A stretch of 50,981 nt of DNA from Frateuria sp. Soil773 (GTDB taxonomy: Bacteria > Pseudomonadota > Gammaproteobacteria > Xanthomonadales > Rhodanobacteraceae): assembly GCF_001428405.1 (NCBI RefSeq), contig NZ_LMSL01000019.1:15907-66887 (forward strand), written 5' to 3'. Of the stretch, positions 7,864-21,022 are shown in pieces. Position numbers and translations under genes: made by a program. Below the pieces are notes generated by a model. The model was not told the origin of the DNA. It did no database searches and saw nothing but the letters and a program-made list of their open reading frames with translations. How positions within the stretch are numbered: position 1 is the stretch's first letter; every line of letters begins with the position of its first letter.

Positions 7864-9372
7864 TTAGATCTTGTGAACGGCGAGCTGCTGCACCAGCTGC
7901 GACACCGAGGCGTCCATCAGGTGGATCAGCGGCTGCGGCCAGATGCCCAGCGCCAGCACGGCGGCGGCGAAGGCGATCAGCACGAACGCCTCGCGGCCGT
8001 TGATCTCCTTCATCTCGCGCACGTGCGGGTTGGTGATGTCGCCCCACAGCACGCGCTTGACCATCCACAGCGTGTACGCCGCGCCGATGATCAGGGTGAA
8101 CGCGGCGAACAGCGCGATCCAGGGATTGGCCTTGAAGCTCGCCAGCACCACCATGAACTCGCCGACGAAGCCGCTGGTACCCGGCAGGCCGGAGTTGGCC
8201 ATCGCGAACAGCACGTAGAAGAAGCCGAACCAAGGCATCACGTTGATGACGCCGCCGTAGTCCTTGATCGAGCGGGTGTGCAGGCGGTCGTACATCACGC
8301 CGATGCAGGTGAACATCGCGCCGGAGACGAAGCCGTGCGAGATCATCTGCACCATCGCGCCCTGCATGCCGAGCTTGGCCATGTCGACGTCGCCGGCGCC
8401 CCGCACCAGCATGAAGGCGATGAAGATGCCCAGGGTGACGAAGCCCATGTGCGCCACGGACGAATACGCCACCAGCTTCTTCATGTCCTCCTGCACCAGG
8501 GCCACGTAGCCGATGTAGACCACTGCGACCAGGCTGAGCGCGATCACCAGCCAGGCGAAGTGCTCCGAGGCGTCCGGCACGATCGGCAGCGAGAAGCGCA
8601 GGAAACCGTATCCGCCGATCTTCAGCATCACCGCCGCCAGCACCACCGAACCGCCGGTCGGCGCCTCCACGTGGGCGTCGGGCAGCCAGGTGTGCACCGG
8701 CACCATCGGCACCTTCACCGCGAAGGCGATCAGGAAGGCGAAGAACAGCCAGCTCTGCTCCTGCATCGTCAGCGGCAGCGCCGCCAGCGTGTGCAGGTCG
8801 AAGGTGCCGGCCTTCAGGTACAGGTAGATCAGCCCGATCAGCATGAAGATCGAGCCGAGGAAGGTGTAGATGAAGAACTTCAGCGTCGCGTAGACGCGGC
8901 GCGGGCCGCCCCAGATGCCGATCAGGATGAACATCGGGATCAGCATCGCCTCGAAGAACACGTAGAACAGCAAGGCGTCGGTGGCGCAGAACACGCCGAT
9001 CATCAGGCCCTCGAGCACCAGCATGGCGGCCATGTACTGGTGCGGCTTGTCCTGGATCACTTCCCACGCACCGACGATCACCAGGATGCCGACGAAGGTG
9101 GTGAGCAGGATCAGCGCTATCGAGATGCCGTCCACCGCCAGGCCGTAGTGCACGCCCAGCGAGGCGATCCACATGTGGCTCTCGGTCAACTGCATGGCGC
9201 TGTCGGCCGCATTGAACTGCGGCAGCAGGAACAGGCTGACCACGAAGGTTAGCACCGCCATCAGCAGCGCCAGCCAGCGCGCCAGGTTGGGACGCGCCGA
9301 ACCGGCCAGGAGCACGGGCACGGCGCCGACGACGGGTAGCCAGATCAGCAGGCTGAGCAAATGATTGAACAT
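7864..9372 (-). CDS. nuoM: NADH-quinone oxidoreductase subunit M
   Basis: NuoM is the central antiporter-like subunit of the complex I membrane arm. The 502-residue protein has about 14 membrane helices and family blocks FEAMLIPMFILIGIWGG, VPMVPVHTWLPDAHVEAPT, KIGGYGFLRF and KKLVAYSSVAHMGFV, including the channel Glu in the first block and the Lys in VKVPMVPVHTWLP. It is preceded by nuoL (15-base gap) and followed by nuoN (12-base gap). Confidence 0.97.
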   Translation of the reverse strand: MFNHLLSLLIWLPVVGAVPVLLAGSARPNLARWLALLMAVLTFVVSLFLLPQFNAADSAMQLTESHMWIASLGVHYGLAVDGISIALILLTTFVGILVIVGAWEVIQDKPHQYMAAMLVLEGLMIGVFCATDALLFYVFFEAMLIPMFILIGIWGGPRRVYATLKFFIYTFLGSIFMLIGLIYLYLKAGTFDLHTLAALPLTMQEQSWLFFAFLIAFAVKVPMVPVHTWLPDAHVEAPTGGSVVLAAVMLKIGGYGFLRFSLPIVPDASEHFAWLVIALSLVAVVYIGYVALVQEDMKKLVAYSSVAHMGFVTLGIFIAFMLVRGAGDVDMAKLGMQGAMVQMISHGFVSGAMFTCIGVMYDRLHTRSIKDYGGVINVMPWFGFFYVLFAMANSGLPGTSGFVGEFMVVLASFKANPWIALFAAFTLIIGAAYTLWMVKRVLWGDITNPHVREMKEINGREAFVLIAFAAAVLALGIWPQPLIHLMDASVSQLVQQLAVHKI

Positions 9373-9387
9373 GGAGCTGAGTTCCCT

Positions 9388-11415
9388 TTATTGCCCGACC
9401 AGCCAGAAACCGCCCAACAGCAGGATCAGGCCGAGAATCATCGCGAAGGCGTAGTGGTAGAGGTAGCCGGACTGCAGCTTGCGCATACCGGCCGCAATAC
9501 GCTGCACCACGCCAGCCGAACCGTTGACCAGCGCGCCGTCGATCACGGCCGCGTCGCCGGCCTTCCAGAACAGCCGGCCCAGCTTCACGCCGCCGCGGGC
9601 GAAGACCGCGAAATACACGTCGTCGACCCAGTACTTGCGATCCAGCACCGTCCACAGCGGCTTGAACGCGGTCTTGATCTTCCCGGCCATGGCCGGGTTG
9701 AACAGGTAGATGTAGGTGGTGATCACGAAGGCCAGCGCCACCAGCCCGAACGGCCAGCTCCAGAACCCGTGCAGCGCCATCGCGGCGGCGCCGTGGAATT
9801 CGCCGGCCAGCTCGCCCAGCACGTTGTTGGCCTCTTCCACGTGGATCGCCTGGCCGAACCAGCCGCCGAACAGCATCGGCCCGATCGTGAAGAAGCCCAC
9901 CAGCAGCGACGGGATCGCCAGCAGGATCAGCGGCAGCGTCACCACCCAGGGCGACTCGTGCGGCGCGTGCGCCAGCTCGCCCGGCTTGTGGTGGCCGTGG
10001 TCGTCATGGTCGTGATGGCCATGGCCGTGGTGCTCCACCACCGTGAAGCGCTCCTTGCCGTGGAAGGTCAGGTACATCTGGCGGAAGGTGTACAGCGCGG
10101 TGACGAAGGCGCCGGCCAGCACGCAGAAGTAGGCATAGCCCGAGCCCCAGCGATGCGACGCGCCGACCGCCTCGATGATCGCGTCCTTGGAGTAGAAGCC
10201 CGAGGTGAACGGGATCGCCACCAGCGCCAGCGAGCCGATCCACATGGTGATCCAGGTGATCGGCATGTACTTGCGCAGGCCGCCCATGTAGCGCATGTCC
10301 TGCTCGTGGTGCATCGCGATGATCACCGAGCCGGCGCCGAGGAACAGCAGCGCCTTGAAGAAGGCGTGGGTCATCAGGTGGAACACCGCGCCGGAATACG
10401 CCGACACGCCCAGCGCCACCGTCATGTAGCCGAGCTGCGACAGCGTGGAGTACGCCACCACCCGCTTGATGTCGTTCTGCACGATGCCGATCAGGCCGGT
10501 GAACAGCGCGCCGGTGGCGCCGATCACCATGACGAAGCTGAGCGCACCCTGCGACAGCTCGTAGATCGGCGACATGCGCGCGACCATGAAGATGCCGGCG
10601 GTCACCATCGTCGCCGCGTGGATCAGCGCGGAGATCGGGGTCGGGCCTTCCATCGAATCGGGCAGCCACACGTGCAGCGGCACCTGCGCCGACTTGCCCA
10701 TCGCGCCGATGAACAGCAGCACACCGATCACCGTGGCGGCGTCCCAGGCATGGTTCTGGGTGATCTGCAACGTCTTGCCGACCAGCCCGGGCGCCGCGGC
10801 GAACACGGTCTGGTAGTCGAGCGAGCCGAGGAAGTACAGCACCGCGGCGATGCCGAGCAGGAAGCCGAAGTCGCCCACGCGGTTGACCAGGAACGCCTTG
10901 AGGTTGGCGAAGATCGCCGTCGGCCGCTTGTACCAGAAGCCGATCAGCAGGTACGACACCAGGCCCACCGCCTCCCAGCCGAAGAACAGCTGCATGAAGT
11001 TGTTGCTCATCACGAGCATCAGCATCGAGAAGGTGAACAGCGAGATGTAGCTGAAGAAGCGCTGGTAGCCGTCGTCGTCGGCCATGTAGCCGATGGTGTA
11101 CACGTGCACCAGCAGCGACACGAAGGTGACCACCACCATCATCATCGCGGTGAGCCGGTCGACCAGGAAGCCGACGCTGGCGCTGAAGCGGCCGATCTCG
11201 AACCAGGTGTACAGGTTGTGGTTGTAGGCCGGCGCGCCGCCCGCGGTGATCTGGTACAGCACGTAGAACGACAGGCCGCAGGACACCAGCAGGCCGAGGA
11301 TGGTCACGCTGTGCGCGCCGACCCGGCCGATCTGCTTGCCGAGGAAACCGGCCAGCAGGCAGCCCACCAGGGGCGCCAGCGCGATGGTCAGCAGGATGGA
11401 AGTGGACAAGGTCAT
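9388..11415 (-). CDS. nuoL: NADH-quinone oxidoreductase subunit L
   Basis: NuoL is the distal antiporter-like pump of complex I; its C-terminal amphipathic helix runs along the membrane arm. The 675-residue protein shows FFGWEAVGLVSYLLIGFW, KSAQVPLHVWLPDSMEGPTP, LIHAATMVTAGIFMVAR and KRVVAYSTLSQLGYM. A His-rich hydrophilic loop of about 25 residues (roughly 455-485: HHGHGHHDHDDHGHH and beyond) sits between two C-terminal membrane helices, where the family varies in length. It starts four bases after the nuoK stop. Confidence 0.97.
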   Translation of the reverse strand: MTLSTSILLTIALAPLVGCLLAGFLGKQIGRVGAHSVTILGLLVSCGLSFYVLYQITAGGAPAYNHNLYTWFEIGRFSASVGFLVDRLTAMMMVVVTFVSLLVHVYTIGYMADDDGYQRFFSYISLFTFSMLMLVMSNNFMQLFFGWEAVGLVSYLLIGFWYKRPTAIFANLKAFLVNRVGDFGFLLGIAAVLYFLGSLDYQTVFAAAPGLVGKTLQITQNHAWDAATVIGVLLFIGAMGKSAQVPLHVWLPDSMEGPTPISALIHAATMVTAGIFMVARMSPIYELSQGALSFVMVIGATGALFTGLIGIVQNDIKRVVAYSTLSQLGYMTVALGVSAYSGAVFHLMTHAFFKALLFLGAGSVIIAMHHEQDMRYMGGLRKYMPITWITMWIGSLALVAIPFTSGFYSKDAIIEAVGASHRWGSGYAYFCVLAGAFVTALYTFRQMYLTFHGKERFTVVEHHGHGHHDHDDHGHHKPGELAHAPHESPWVVTLPLILLAIPSLLVGFFTIGPMLFGGWFGQAIHVEEANNVLGELAGEFHGAAAMALHGFWSWPFGLVALAFVITTYIYLFNPAMAGKIKTAFKPLWTVLDRKYWVDDVYFAVFARGGVKLGRLFWKAGDAAVIDGALVNGSAGVVQRIAAGMRKLQSGYLYHYAFAMILGLILLLGGFWLVGQ

Positions 11416-11419
11416 CGGC

Positions 11420-11725
11420 TCAGCCCTTCATCGAGTCGATTTCGGCGATGTTGATCGTGCTGCGGTTGCGGAACAGCAGCACCAGGATCGCCAGGCCGAT
11501 CGCGGATTCCGCGGCGGCCACGGTGAGGATGAAGAACACGAACACCTGGCCGGACACGTCGCCGAGGAAGCGCGAGAACGCCACGAAGTTCATGTTCACC
11601 GCAAGCAGCATCAGCTCGATCGCCATCAGCAGCACGATCACGTTCTTGCGGTTGATGAAGAGGCCGGCCACGGCGATGCAGAACAGCACCGCGCCGAGCA
11701 CGATGAAATGCGAAAGCGTGATCAT
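11420..11725 (-). CDS. nuoK: NADH-quinone oxidoreductase subunit K
   Basis: NuoK is a small three-helix subunit of the complex I membrane arm with conserved Glu residues in the proton path. The 101-residue protein has family blocks [23 protein letters not shown] and [23 protein letters not shown]; both membrane glutamates are visible. The ATG at 11725 overlaps the nuoJ stop as ATGA, and the length is the family norm. The open frame extends upstream to 11974, but that part lies inside nuoJ. Confidence 0.97.
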   Translation of the reverse strand: MITLSHFIVLGAVLFCIAVAGLFINRKNVIVLLMAIELMLLAVNMNFVAFSRFLGDVSGQVFVFFILTVAAAESAIGLAILVLLFRNRSTINIAEIDSMKG

Positions 11726-12387
11726 GGCTTGGCCTCCTGGTCGCCCGGCTGCTGCGGCTGCGCGGTGGTCCGGGCAGGCTGTTCGGCGGCCATCTTCACG
11801 ATGCGCACGCGGTCGCGCGCGTTCACCCGCACCTGCTGGCTGGCCGACTCGTGGCGCCGGTCGGCGCGCTGGCGCAGGGTCAATGCCACCGCCGCCACCA
11901 CGCCCACGGTGAGGATCAGCGCGGCGATCTCGAACGGCAGCAGGTACTGCGTGTACAGCGCCGTGCCCAGCCATGCGGTGTTGGACATGCCCGCCGCCGC
12001 GGCCGGATTGGCACCCATCGGGATCGCCTGCATCGCGCGCACGCCGATCAGCGCCAGCATTTCCACCAGCATGACCAGGGCCACCACGATGCCCACCGGC
12101 AGGTAGCGGATGAAGCCTTCGCGCACCTGCTCCTGCTTGATGTCGAGCATCATCACCACGAACAGGAACAGCACCATCACCGCGCCCACGTAGACCACGA
12201 TCAGCGCGATGGCGAGGAACTCCGCCTCGGCCAGCAGCCAGATGCAGGCCGTGCTGAAGAAGGTCAGCACCAGGGCCAGCACGGCGTGCACCGAGTTCTT
12301 CAGCGTGATCACCGCCAGCGCGGCGCCCACGGTGACGACGCCGAAGGCGTAGAAGCAGATGAGTTGGAACAGGTTCGGATCGATCAT
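11722..12387 (-). CDS. nuoJ: NADH-quinone oxidoreductase subunit J
   Basis: NuoJ is a five-helix membrane subunit near the quinone end of the membrane arm. The 221-residue protein begins [23 protein letters not shown] and has the family block [24 protein letters not shown]. The hydrophilic C-terminal tail (about 175-221) is rich in Arg, Gln and Glu. The ATG at 12387 is preferred to the frame's first possible start at 12423, because that longer form would overlap nuoI and lacks family-like sequence. Confidence 0.95.
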   Translation of the reverse strand: MIDPNLFQLICFYAFGVVTVGAALAVITLKNSVHAVLALVLTFFSTACIWLLAEAEFLAIALIVVYVGAVMVLFLFVVMMLDIKQEQVREGFIRYLPVGIVVALVMLVEMLALIGVRAMQAIPMGANPAAAAGMSNTAWLGTALYTQYLLPFEIAALILTVGVVAAVALTLRQRADRRHESASQQVRVNARDRVRIVKMAAEQPARTTAQPQQPGDQEAKP

Positions 12388-12397
12388 GTCGGTCGCC

Positions 12398-12889
12398 TCA
12401 GCGGTACGCCGCGTCTTGCGCACGGGCCGCGGCGATGTCCGCCTCGAAGCGGTCGCCGATGGCGAGCAACTGCGGCTTGGTCACCACGTTCTCGCCGCGG
12501 TTTTCGAAGTGGTACTCGTGCACCGCCGTCTCCACGATCGAATCGACCGGGCAGCTCTCCTCGCAGAAGCCGCAGAAGATGCACTTGAACAGGTCGATGT
12601 CGTAGCGCGTGGTGCGGCGCTGGCCGTCGCTCGCGCGCGGCGCCGAGTCGATCGTGATCGCCAGCGCCGGGCACACCGCCTCGCACAGCTTGCACGCGAT
12701 GCAGCGCTCCTCGCCGTTCGCGTAGCGGCGCAGCGCGTGCAGGCCGCGGAAGCGGTTCGACTTGGGGATGTGCTCCATCGGGTAGCGCATCGTGTACTTG
12801 GGCTTGAACATGTAGCGGATGGTCAGCCACATGCCCTTGAACAGCTCGATCAGGAGCAGGCTCTTGAAATAGTGCGTAATGCGGGACAT
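12398..12889 (-). CDS. nuoI: NADH-quinone oxidoreductase subunit I (2[4Fe-4S] ferredoxin-like)
   Basis: NuoI carries clusters N6a and N6b, which pass electrons through the peripheral arm toward N2 on NuoB. The 163-residue protein has two classic 4Fe-4S motifs, [12 protein letters not shown] (from residue 63) and [12 protein letters not shown] (from about 103), eight cysteines in all. The start [13 protein letters not shown] is typical of the family. It lies 8 bases after nuoH. Confidence 0.97.
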   Translation of the reverse strand: MSRITHYFKSLLLIELFKGMWLTIRYMFKPKYTMRYPMEHIPKSNRFRGLHALRRYANGEERCIACKLCEAVCPALAITIDSAPRASDGQRRTTRYDIDLFKCIFCGFCEESCPVDSIVETAVHEYHFENRGENVVTKPQLLAIGDRFEADIAAARAQDAAYR

Positions 12890-12897
12890 GGCTTTCT

Positions 12898-13950
12898 TCA
12901 GACCCCCGTGCCGATGCTGACCCAGCCGAAATACTTCATGCAGCCGGCGACGAGGACCCATGCGATGGCGATGGGAATGAACACCTTCCAGCCCAGCCGC
13001 ATGATCTGGTCGTAGCGGTAGCGGGGGAAGCTGGCGCGGAACCACAGGAACATGAAGGCGAACAGGAAGGCCTTGATGAACAGCCAGATGAAGCCGCCGG
13101 TCCAGATCCAGTTCACCCACGGCGAGACGTCGGCGGTGATCCAGCCCTGGAACGGGCTCAGCCAGCCGCCGAGGAACAGCACCGAGGCCAGGAAGCTGAC
13201 CAGGATCATGTTGGCGTATTCGGCCAGGAAGAAGATCGCGAAGGCCGAGCCGGAATACTCCACGTGGAAGCCGGCCACGATCTCCGACTCGCCCTCCGCC
13301 ACGTCGAACGGCGCGCGGTTGGTCTCGGCCACGCCGGAGATGAAGTAGATGACGAACACCGGCAGCAGCGGCAGCCAGAACCAGTCCAGAAAGCCCTTGC
13401 CGCCGGCCTGCGCGTGCACGATGTCGGTGAGGTTGAGCGAGCCGGCCAGCACCAGCACGCAGACCAGGCACAGGCCCATCGCCAGCTCGTAGGAGATCAC
13501 CTGCGCCGCCGAGCGCATCGCGCCGAGCAGGGCGTAGCGCGAGTTGGAGGCCCAGCCGGCGAGGATGATGCCGTACACGCCCAGCGAGGTCATCGCCAGC
13601 AGGTACAGCACGCCGGCATTGGCGTTGGACAGCACCATCCGCTCGCCGAACGGAATCACCGCCCAGGCCGCGAACGCCGGCACCAGCGCCAGCAGCGGCG
13701 CCAGGTAGTACAGGAACCTGTTCGCACTGCTCGGCAGGATCACTTCCTTGATCAGCAGCTTGACCACGTCGGCGAAGGCCTGCAGCAGGCCGAGCGGGCC
13801 GATCTTGTTCGGCCCCATGCGCACGTGCATCCAGCCGATGACCTTGCGCTCCCAGTACACGAACATCGCCACCGCCAGGATCAGCGGCACCGCAATGCAC
13901 AGGATGTAGATGATCGGCCAGACCAACTGGTTGAGAATCTGCTCGCCCAT
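12898..13950 (-). CDS. nuoH: NADH-quinone oxidoreductase subunit H
   Basis: NuoH is the membrane subunit forming the quinone-binding chamber together with NuoB and NuoD. The 350-residue protein has about eight helices and the conserved stretches [46 protein letters not shown] and EAGH-like [20 protein letters not shown]. It starts three bases after the nuoG stop. Confidence 0.97.
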   Translation of the reverse strand: MGEQILNQLVWPIIYILCIAVPLILAVAMFVYWERKVIGWMHVRMGPNKIGPLGLLQAFADVVKLLIKEVILPSSANRFLYYLAPLLALVPAFAAWAVIPFGERMVLSNANAGVLYLLAMTSLGVYGIILAGWASNSRYALLGAMRSAAQVISYELAMGLCLVCVLVLAGSLNLTDIVHAQAGGKGFLDWFWLPLLPVFVIYFISGVAETNRAPFDVAEGESEIVAGFHVEYSGSAFAIFFLAEYANMILVSFLASVLFLGGWLSPFQGWITADVSPWVNWIWTGGFIWLFIKAFLFAFMFLWFRASFPRYRYDQIMRLGWKVFIPIAIAWVLVAGCMKYFGWVSIGTGV

Positions 13951-13953
13951 GGA

Positions 13954-16296
13954 TTACGCCTTGCTCAAGGTAATGGCCGCGCCGTAAGGCGGCAGCGTGG
14001 CGGTTGCGTCCTGCGCGGCCTCGATCCAGGCCGCGCCGTCGGGCACGGCGGGATCGATCACCAGCGGCAGCGTGGCGTCGCCCACGCGCAGCGGATTGCC
14101 CCCGGCCAGGCCCAGGCGCTGCGCCTCGGCGGCGTTCAGGCGCACGGCCGGCGCACGGTTGAGCGGATGGGCGTTCAGCGCGGTGGCGCGGCGCAGCACC
14201 GCGTCGCCGCGGTAGATCGGCCAGGTCGCCAGGCGGGCGAGGCCCTGCACGGGCTCGCGCGCGGCAAGCCCGTCGCGGCCGGCGACGGCCCGCTCGGCGA
14301 TGCCGTCGCGCAGGCCGGCGAGGTCGTCGAACTCGAAGCCGGCCAGTTGCAGCAGGCCGCCCAGCGCGCGCAGCACCTTCCAGCCCGAGCGCGCCTGCGC
14401 CGGCGCCTTCGCGCCGGCCTGCACGCCCTGCGCCAGGCCGTCCACGTTGACCAGGGTGGCGTCGGTCTCCGGCAACAGGGCGATCGGCAGGATCACGTCG
14501 GCCACGTCGCGCAGCGCCGGGCTGGCGAAGGCGGCGAATGCCACCACCCGCTCCGCACCGTGCAGGGCCTTCAGCGCCAGCGCGCCGTCGGCGAAGTCGT
14601 GCGGCGGCTCGACGCCGTAGAGCAGGTAGGTCTTGCGCGGCTGCGCCAGCATCGCGTGGGCATCCAGGCCGCCGTTGCCCGGCACCACGCCGAGCCTGCC
14701 GAGGCCGAGCGCATTCGCGCCGACCGGCAGTTCGTCGTAGCCCGCGCCGGTCACCTCGGCGACGAAGCGGGCCACCGCGCGCAGCCACGACGCCTGCGGA
14801 TGGGTGACCGCGGCCTCGCCGAGGATCACCACGGCCCGGCCGCTCTTGAGCGCGGCGATCGCGTCCTTGTCGCCCTCGTCGAAGGCGGCGCCGTCGATCG
14901 CCGCGGCCAGCGCGGCCGGAGCGGCCAGCGCGGCCGGAGCGGCGGCGCCGTCGGCGACGGCAGCCTTGGCCAGGGCCAGCAGCGCATCGACCAGCGCCTG
15001 CGGCGCGACCACCGCCTCGCCGGCCAGCGCGTAGTTGAAGTCGAAACGGGCCGGGTTGACGGCGTAGACCTTGGCGCCCTTCTTCACTGCCTGGTGCAGG
15101 CGGTGGTTGAGCAGCGGCATCTCGTGGCGCAGGTCCGAGCCGACCAGCAGCGCCGCCTTGACCCCTGCCACGTCCGCTACCGGCAGGCCGAAGCGGGTCG
15201 CCACCGCGTTGTCGGCGAAATCGAGCTGGCGCAGGCGATGGTCGACGTGCGCACTGCCGAGGCCGCGCGCCAGGCGCACCAGCAGGTCGCCCTCCTCGTT
15301 CGAGGTGGCCGGATGCACCAGCAGGCCGAGCTCGCTGCCCGGCGCCTTCTTCAGCGCCTCGGCGGCCGCGCCCAGGGCGTCCTCCCAGGTGGTCGCCTGC
15401 CACTGGCCGTTGCGCTTCACTTCCGGCGCGTGCAGGCGGTCGGCGGCGTACATGCCCTGGTGGCTGTAGCGGTCGCGGTCGGACAGCCAGCACTCGTTGA
15501 CCGCTTCGTTGTCGCGCGGCACCGTGCGCAGCACCTCGCCACGGCGGGTGTGCAGCCACAGGTTGGAGCCGAGCGCGTCGTGGTAGCCGATCGACGGCTT
15601 GGCGATCAGCTCCCAGGCGCGCGCCTTGAACTGGAACGGCTTGTTGGTGAGCGCGCCCACCGGACACACGTCGATGATGTTGCCCGACAGCTCCGTCTCC
15701 ACCGTCTTGCCGATGTAGGTGCCGATCTGCAGGTTCTCGCCGCGGCTCATGCCGCCCAGTTCGTAGGTGCCGGCGATCTCGCTGGTGAAGCGCACGCAGC
15801 GCGTGCACTGGATGCAGCGGGTCATCTCGGTGGCGACCAGCGGCCCGATGTTCTCGTCGGCGATGGTGCGCTTGCGCTCGGTGAAGCGCGACACGCTGCG
15901 GCCGTAGCCCAGCGCCACGTCCTGCAGCTCGCACTCGCCGCCCTGGTCGCAGATCGGGCAGTCGAGCGGGTGGTTGATCAGAAGGAACTCCATCACGTCC
16001 TTCTGGAACTTCAGCGCCTTGTCCGAGCGCGTCATCACCTTCATGCCCTCGGCCACCGGGGTGGCGCACGCCGGCTGCGGCTTGGGCATCAGCTTGCCGC
16101 CCATCTCCACGTCGACCAGGCACATGCGGCAGTTCGCGGCGATCGGGAGCTTGCGGTGGTAGCAGAAGCGCGGGATCGACACGCCGATGGCGTCGGCGGC
16201 CTCGATGATCATCGCGCCCTTGCGGATCTGCGTGGGCTTGCCGTCGACCTCGATGTTCAGCAGGTCGGGCGCGGTGCCGGTCGGCTGCGCACTCAT
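13954..16296 (-). CDS. nuoG: NADH-quinone oxidoreductase subunit G (molybdopterin-like, Fe-S)
   Basis: NuoG is the largest peripheral subunit and carries clusters N1b, N4 and N5. The 780-residue protein has an N-terminal 2Fe-2S domain ([17 protein letters not shown] and CATP), the His/Cys motif [14 protein letters not shown], and [10 protein letters not shown] with a later [10 protein letters not shown] long molybdopterin-oxidoreductase-like domain follows. The C-terminal two thirds are alanine-rich and hold an 18-nt tandem duplication (14903-14938). The ATG at 16296 has AGGAG seven bases upstream; the open frame runs to 16434, but that extension is translated repeat sequence. Confidence 0.96.
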   Translation of the reverse strand: MSAQPTGTAPDLLNIEVDGKPTQIRKGAMIIEAADAIGVSIPRFCYHRKLPIAANCRMCLVDVEMGGKLMPKPQPACATPVAEGMKVMTRSDKALKFQKDVMEFLLINHPLDCPICDQGGECELQDVALGYGRSVSRFTERKRTIADENIGPLVATEMTRCIQCTRCVRFTSEIAGTYELGGMSRGENLQIGTYIGKTVETELSGNIIDVCPVGALTNKPFQFKARAWELIAKPSIGYHDALGSNLWLHTRRGEVLRTVPRDNEAVNECWLSDRDRYSHQGMYAADRLHAPEVKRNGQWQATTWEDALGAAAEALKKAPGSELGLLVHPATSNEEGDLLVRLARGLGSAHVDHRLRQLDFADNAVATRFGLPVADVAGVKAALLVGSDLRHEMPLLNHRLHQAVKKGAKVYAVNPARFDFNYALAGEAVVAPQALVDALLALAKAAVADGAAAPAALAAPAALAAAIDGAAFDEGDKDAIAALKSGRAVVILGEAAVTHPQASWLRAVARFVAEVTGAGYDELPVGANALGLGRLGVVPGNGGLDAHAMLAQPRKTYLLYGVEPPHDFADGALALKALHGAERVVAFAAFASPALRDVADVILPIALLPETDATLVNVDGLAQGVQAGAKAPAQARSGWKVLRALGGLLQLAGFEFDDLAGLRDGIAERAVAGRDGLAAREPVQGLARLATWPIYRGDAVLRRATALNAHPLNRAPAVRLNAAEAQRLGLAGGNPLRVGDATLPLVIDPAVPDGAAWIEAAQDATATLPPYGAAITLSKA

Positions 16297-16310
16297 GCAG
16301 CAACTCCTTG

Positions 16311-16414
16311 GGGAGCAGGGAATGGGGAATGGAAAATGGGGAATGGGAAGAGCCGCGGGATGCTGCGGTGCGATTCCCGACTCCCGATTCCCGATTCCCG
16401 ATTCGCGCCGATAG
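16311..16414. repeat. GGGAATC-type inverted repeat in the nuoG/nuoF gap
   Basis: The left side (about 16311-16350) has GGGGAATGGGGAAT-type heptamers; the right side (about 16371-16404) has five ATTCCCG-type units. The two sides are imperfect reverse complements around a 20-base centre. The element fills nearly the entire 127-base gap between the nuoF stop and the nuoG start and would form a long hairpin in the nuo mRNA. The translated repeat gives a spurious [10 protein letters not shown]-like peptide in the upstream frame of nuoG. Confidence 0.8.
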
Positions 16415-16423
16415 AGACCATCG

Positions 16424-17733
<1,310 letters not shown>

Positions 17734-17734
<1 letters not shown>

Positions 17735-18300
17735 CAGTGCTTCCCCTCATCGTGCCCGTGCGCGGGGCCATCGACGCTCAGGCCATCCAGGATGGCGTCG
17801 AGCTTCTCGATGGTCAGCCGCTCGTAATAGTGCCCGTTCACCGTCATCGCCGGCGCGTACACGCAGGCGGCGATGCATTCCTCTTCCTGCTTCAGATAGA
17901 CGCGGCCGTCCGGCGTGCTCTCGCCCAGCTTGATGCCGAGCTTCTTCTCGCAATGGCGCACCAGGTCCTCGGCGCCGTTGAGCCAGCACGAGATGTTGGT
18001 GCAGATCGCCACGTTGTTGCGCCCGACCGGCTTGGTCTCCAGCATCGAATAGAAGCTGGCCACCTCGTAGGCCCACACGGCCGGCAGGTCGAGATATTTC
18101 GCCACCGCGGTGATCAGCTCGTCGGTGAGGAAGCCCCGGTTCTGCTCCTGCGCCGCGAACAGCGCCTGGATCAGCGCCGAGCGCCTGCGGTCGGGCGGGA
18201 ACTTGGCCACCCACGCATCGATGTGCTGGCGGGTGTGCTCGGTAAGTGCGACGAGCGGGTCGACGTACCTGACCTGCTCGTAGTTTCCGGTGGCTTTCAT
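17734..18300 (-). CDS. nuoE: NADH-quinone oxidoreductase subunit E (2Fe-2S)
   Basis: NuoE is a thioredoxin-like subunit carrying the N1a 2Fe-2S cluster next to NuoF. The 188-residue protein has the four cluster cysteines in CTNISCWLNG and EEECIAACVYAPAMTVNG. The ATG at 18300 fits the family length; a GGAG lies eight bases upstream at the very edge of the adjoining repeat element. The open frame continues to 18387 through translated GGGAATC repeat, which is rejected as coding. Confidence 0.97.
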
Positions 18301-18311
18301 GGGTGGAACTC

Positions 18312-18466
18312 CGGGAATCGGGAATCGGGAATCGGGAATGGGAAAAAGCCCACCCGTTTCTCGGCGATTCCAACTCCACTGCAACAATTGCGGCCATTCA
18401 ATGCGTAAAGGTAGGAGCTGCCGCGATGCGCTCTACCCATTCCCGATTCCCGATTCCCGATTCCCG
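18312..18466. repeat. Perfect 31-bp inverted repeat of GGGAATC heptamers, nuoE/nuoD gap
   Basis: The arm at 18312-18342 holds three CGGGAAT units followed by CGGGAATGGG. The arm at 18436-18466 is its exact reverse complement over 31 bases. A 93-base centre of ordinary sequence separates them. The element takes up almost the whole 169-base gap between the nuoD stop (18470) and the nuoE start (18300). It looks like a small non-autonomous inverted-repeat element or an mRNA structure; no coding capacity is credible. Confidence 0.9.
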
Positions 18467-18469
18467 TAT

Positions 18470-19723
<1,254 letters not shown>

Positions 19724-19724
19724 G

Positions 19725-20453
19725 TCAGTTGCTCCGCCAGTCGTCTGCGGCTTCGGCCTGTGCCTGCGCCAGGTCGGCGTCGTCGCGGATCACGCGCGGC
19801 ACCAGCACGCGCGGCTCGATCGACACGGGTTCGTACACCACGCGCTTCTGCTCGGGGTCGTAGCGCACCTCGACGTTGCCGATCAGCGGGAAGTCCTTGC
19901 GGAACGGATGGCCGACGAAGCCGTAGTCGGTGAGGATGCGGCGCAGGTCCGGGTGGCCTTCGAACAGGATGCCGTACAGGTCGAACGCCTCGCGCTCGAA
20001 CCAGTTCACGCCCGGCCAGACGCCGGTCAGCGAGGGCACCACCGGCAACGAGTCGTCGTCGCAGAACACGCGCAGGCGCAGGCGCTGGTTCAGCTCGATC
20101 GACAGCAGGTGGACCACCGCGGCGAAGCGGCGCGGACGGTCCGTCGCGCGCGGCCGGCCGGCCCAGTCGAAGCGGCCCACCGCCTGCCCTTCCACGCCGC
20201 GCGAGAAGCCGGTACCGGACACCGTCTCGGTGTCCCACTCGGTCTGGCCGTAGCCCAGGTAGTCGATGCCGCACAGGTCGACCAGCTCGCTGAAGCGGAA
20301 GCCCGGCTCGTCGCGCAGCGCGGTGGCCACGCCGAGCAGGTCGCCCGCGGCCAGCTCGGCGGTGATTTCGTTGCGCGCGGCGGCGAGCGAGAGCGTGTCG
20401 CCGAATCGTGCGACGAGCCGCTCGGCCAGCGAGATGGGTTGCGTATCGGTCAT
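19725..20453 (-). CDS. nuoC: NADH-quinone oxidoreductase subunit C
   Basis: NuoC is the 30-kDa-type peripheral subunit that structurally supports NuoD. The 242-residue protein has the family signature [26 protein letters not shown] followed by [10 protein letters not shown] (about residues 155-190). The N-terminal region [18 protein letters not shown] is variable. The ATG at 20453 lies 11 bases after the nuoB stop; the frame extends further upstream, but only inside nuoB. Confidence 0.96.
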   Translation of the reverse strand: MTDTQPISLAERLVARFGDTLSLAAARNEITAELAAGDLLGVATALRDEPGFRFSELVDLCGIDYLGYGQTEWDTETVSGTGFSRGVEGQAVGRFDWAGRPRATDRPRRFAAVVHLLSIELNQRLRLRVFCDDDSLPVVPSLTGVWPGVNWFEREAFDLYGILFEGHPDLRRILTDYGFVGHPFRKDFPLIGNVEVRYDPEQKRVVYEPVSIEPRVLVPRVIRDDADLAQAQAEAADDWRSN

Positions 20454-20464
20454 GGACTGCGCCT

Positions 20465-21012
<548 letters not shown>

Positions 21013-21022
<10 letters not shown>

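Noticed and set aside
12398-16303. A 1301-codon minus-strand frame spanning nuoG, nuoH and nuoI
   Set aside because: Only its last 163 codons are real (nuoI). The rest is an out-of-frame shadow of nuoG and nuoH, with Arg/Gly-rich nonsense.
18312-18466. CRISPR-like array of GGGAATC units
   Set aside because: Units are seven bases with no unique spacers between them, and there are no cas genes. It is a tandem arm of an inverted repeat.
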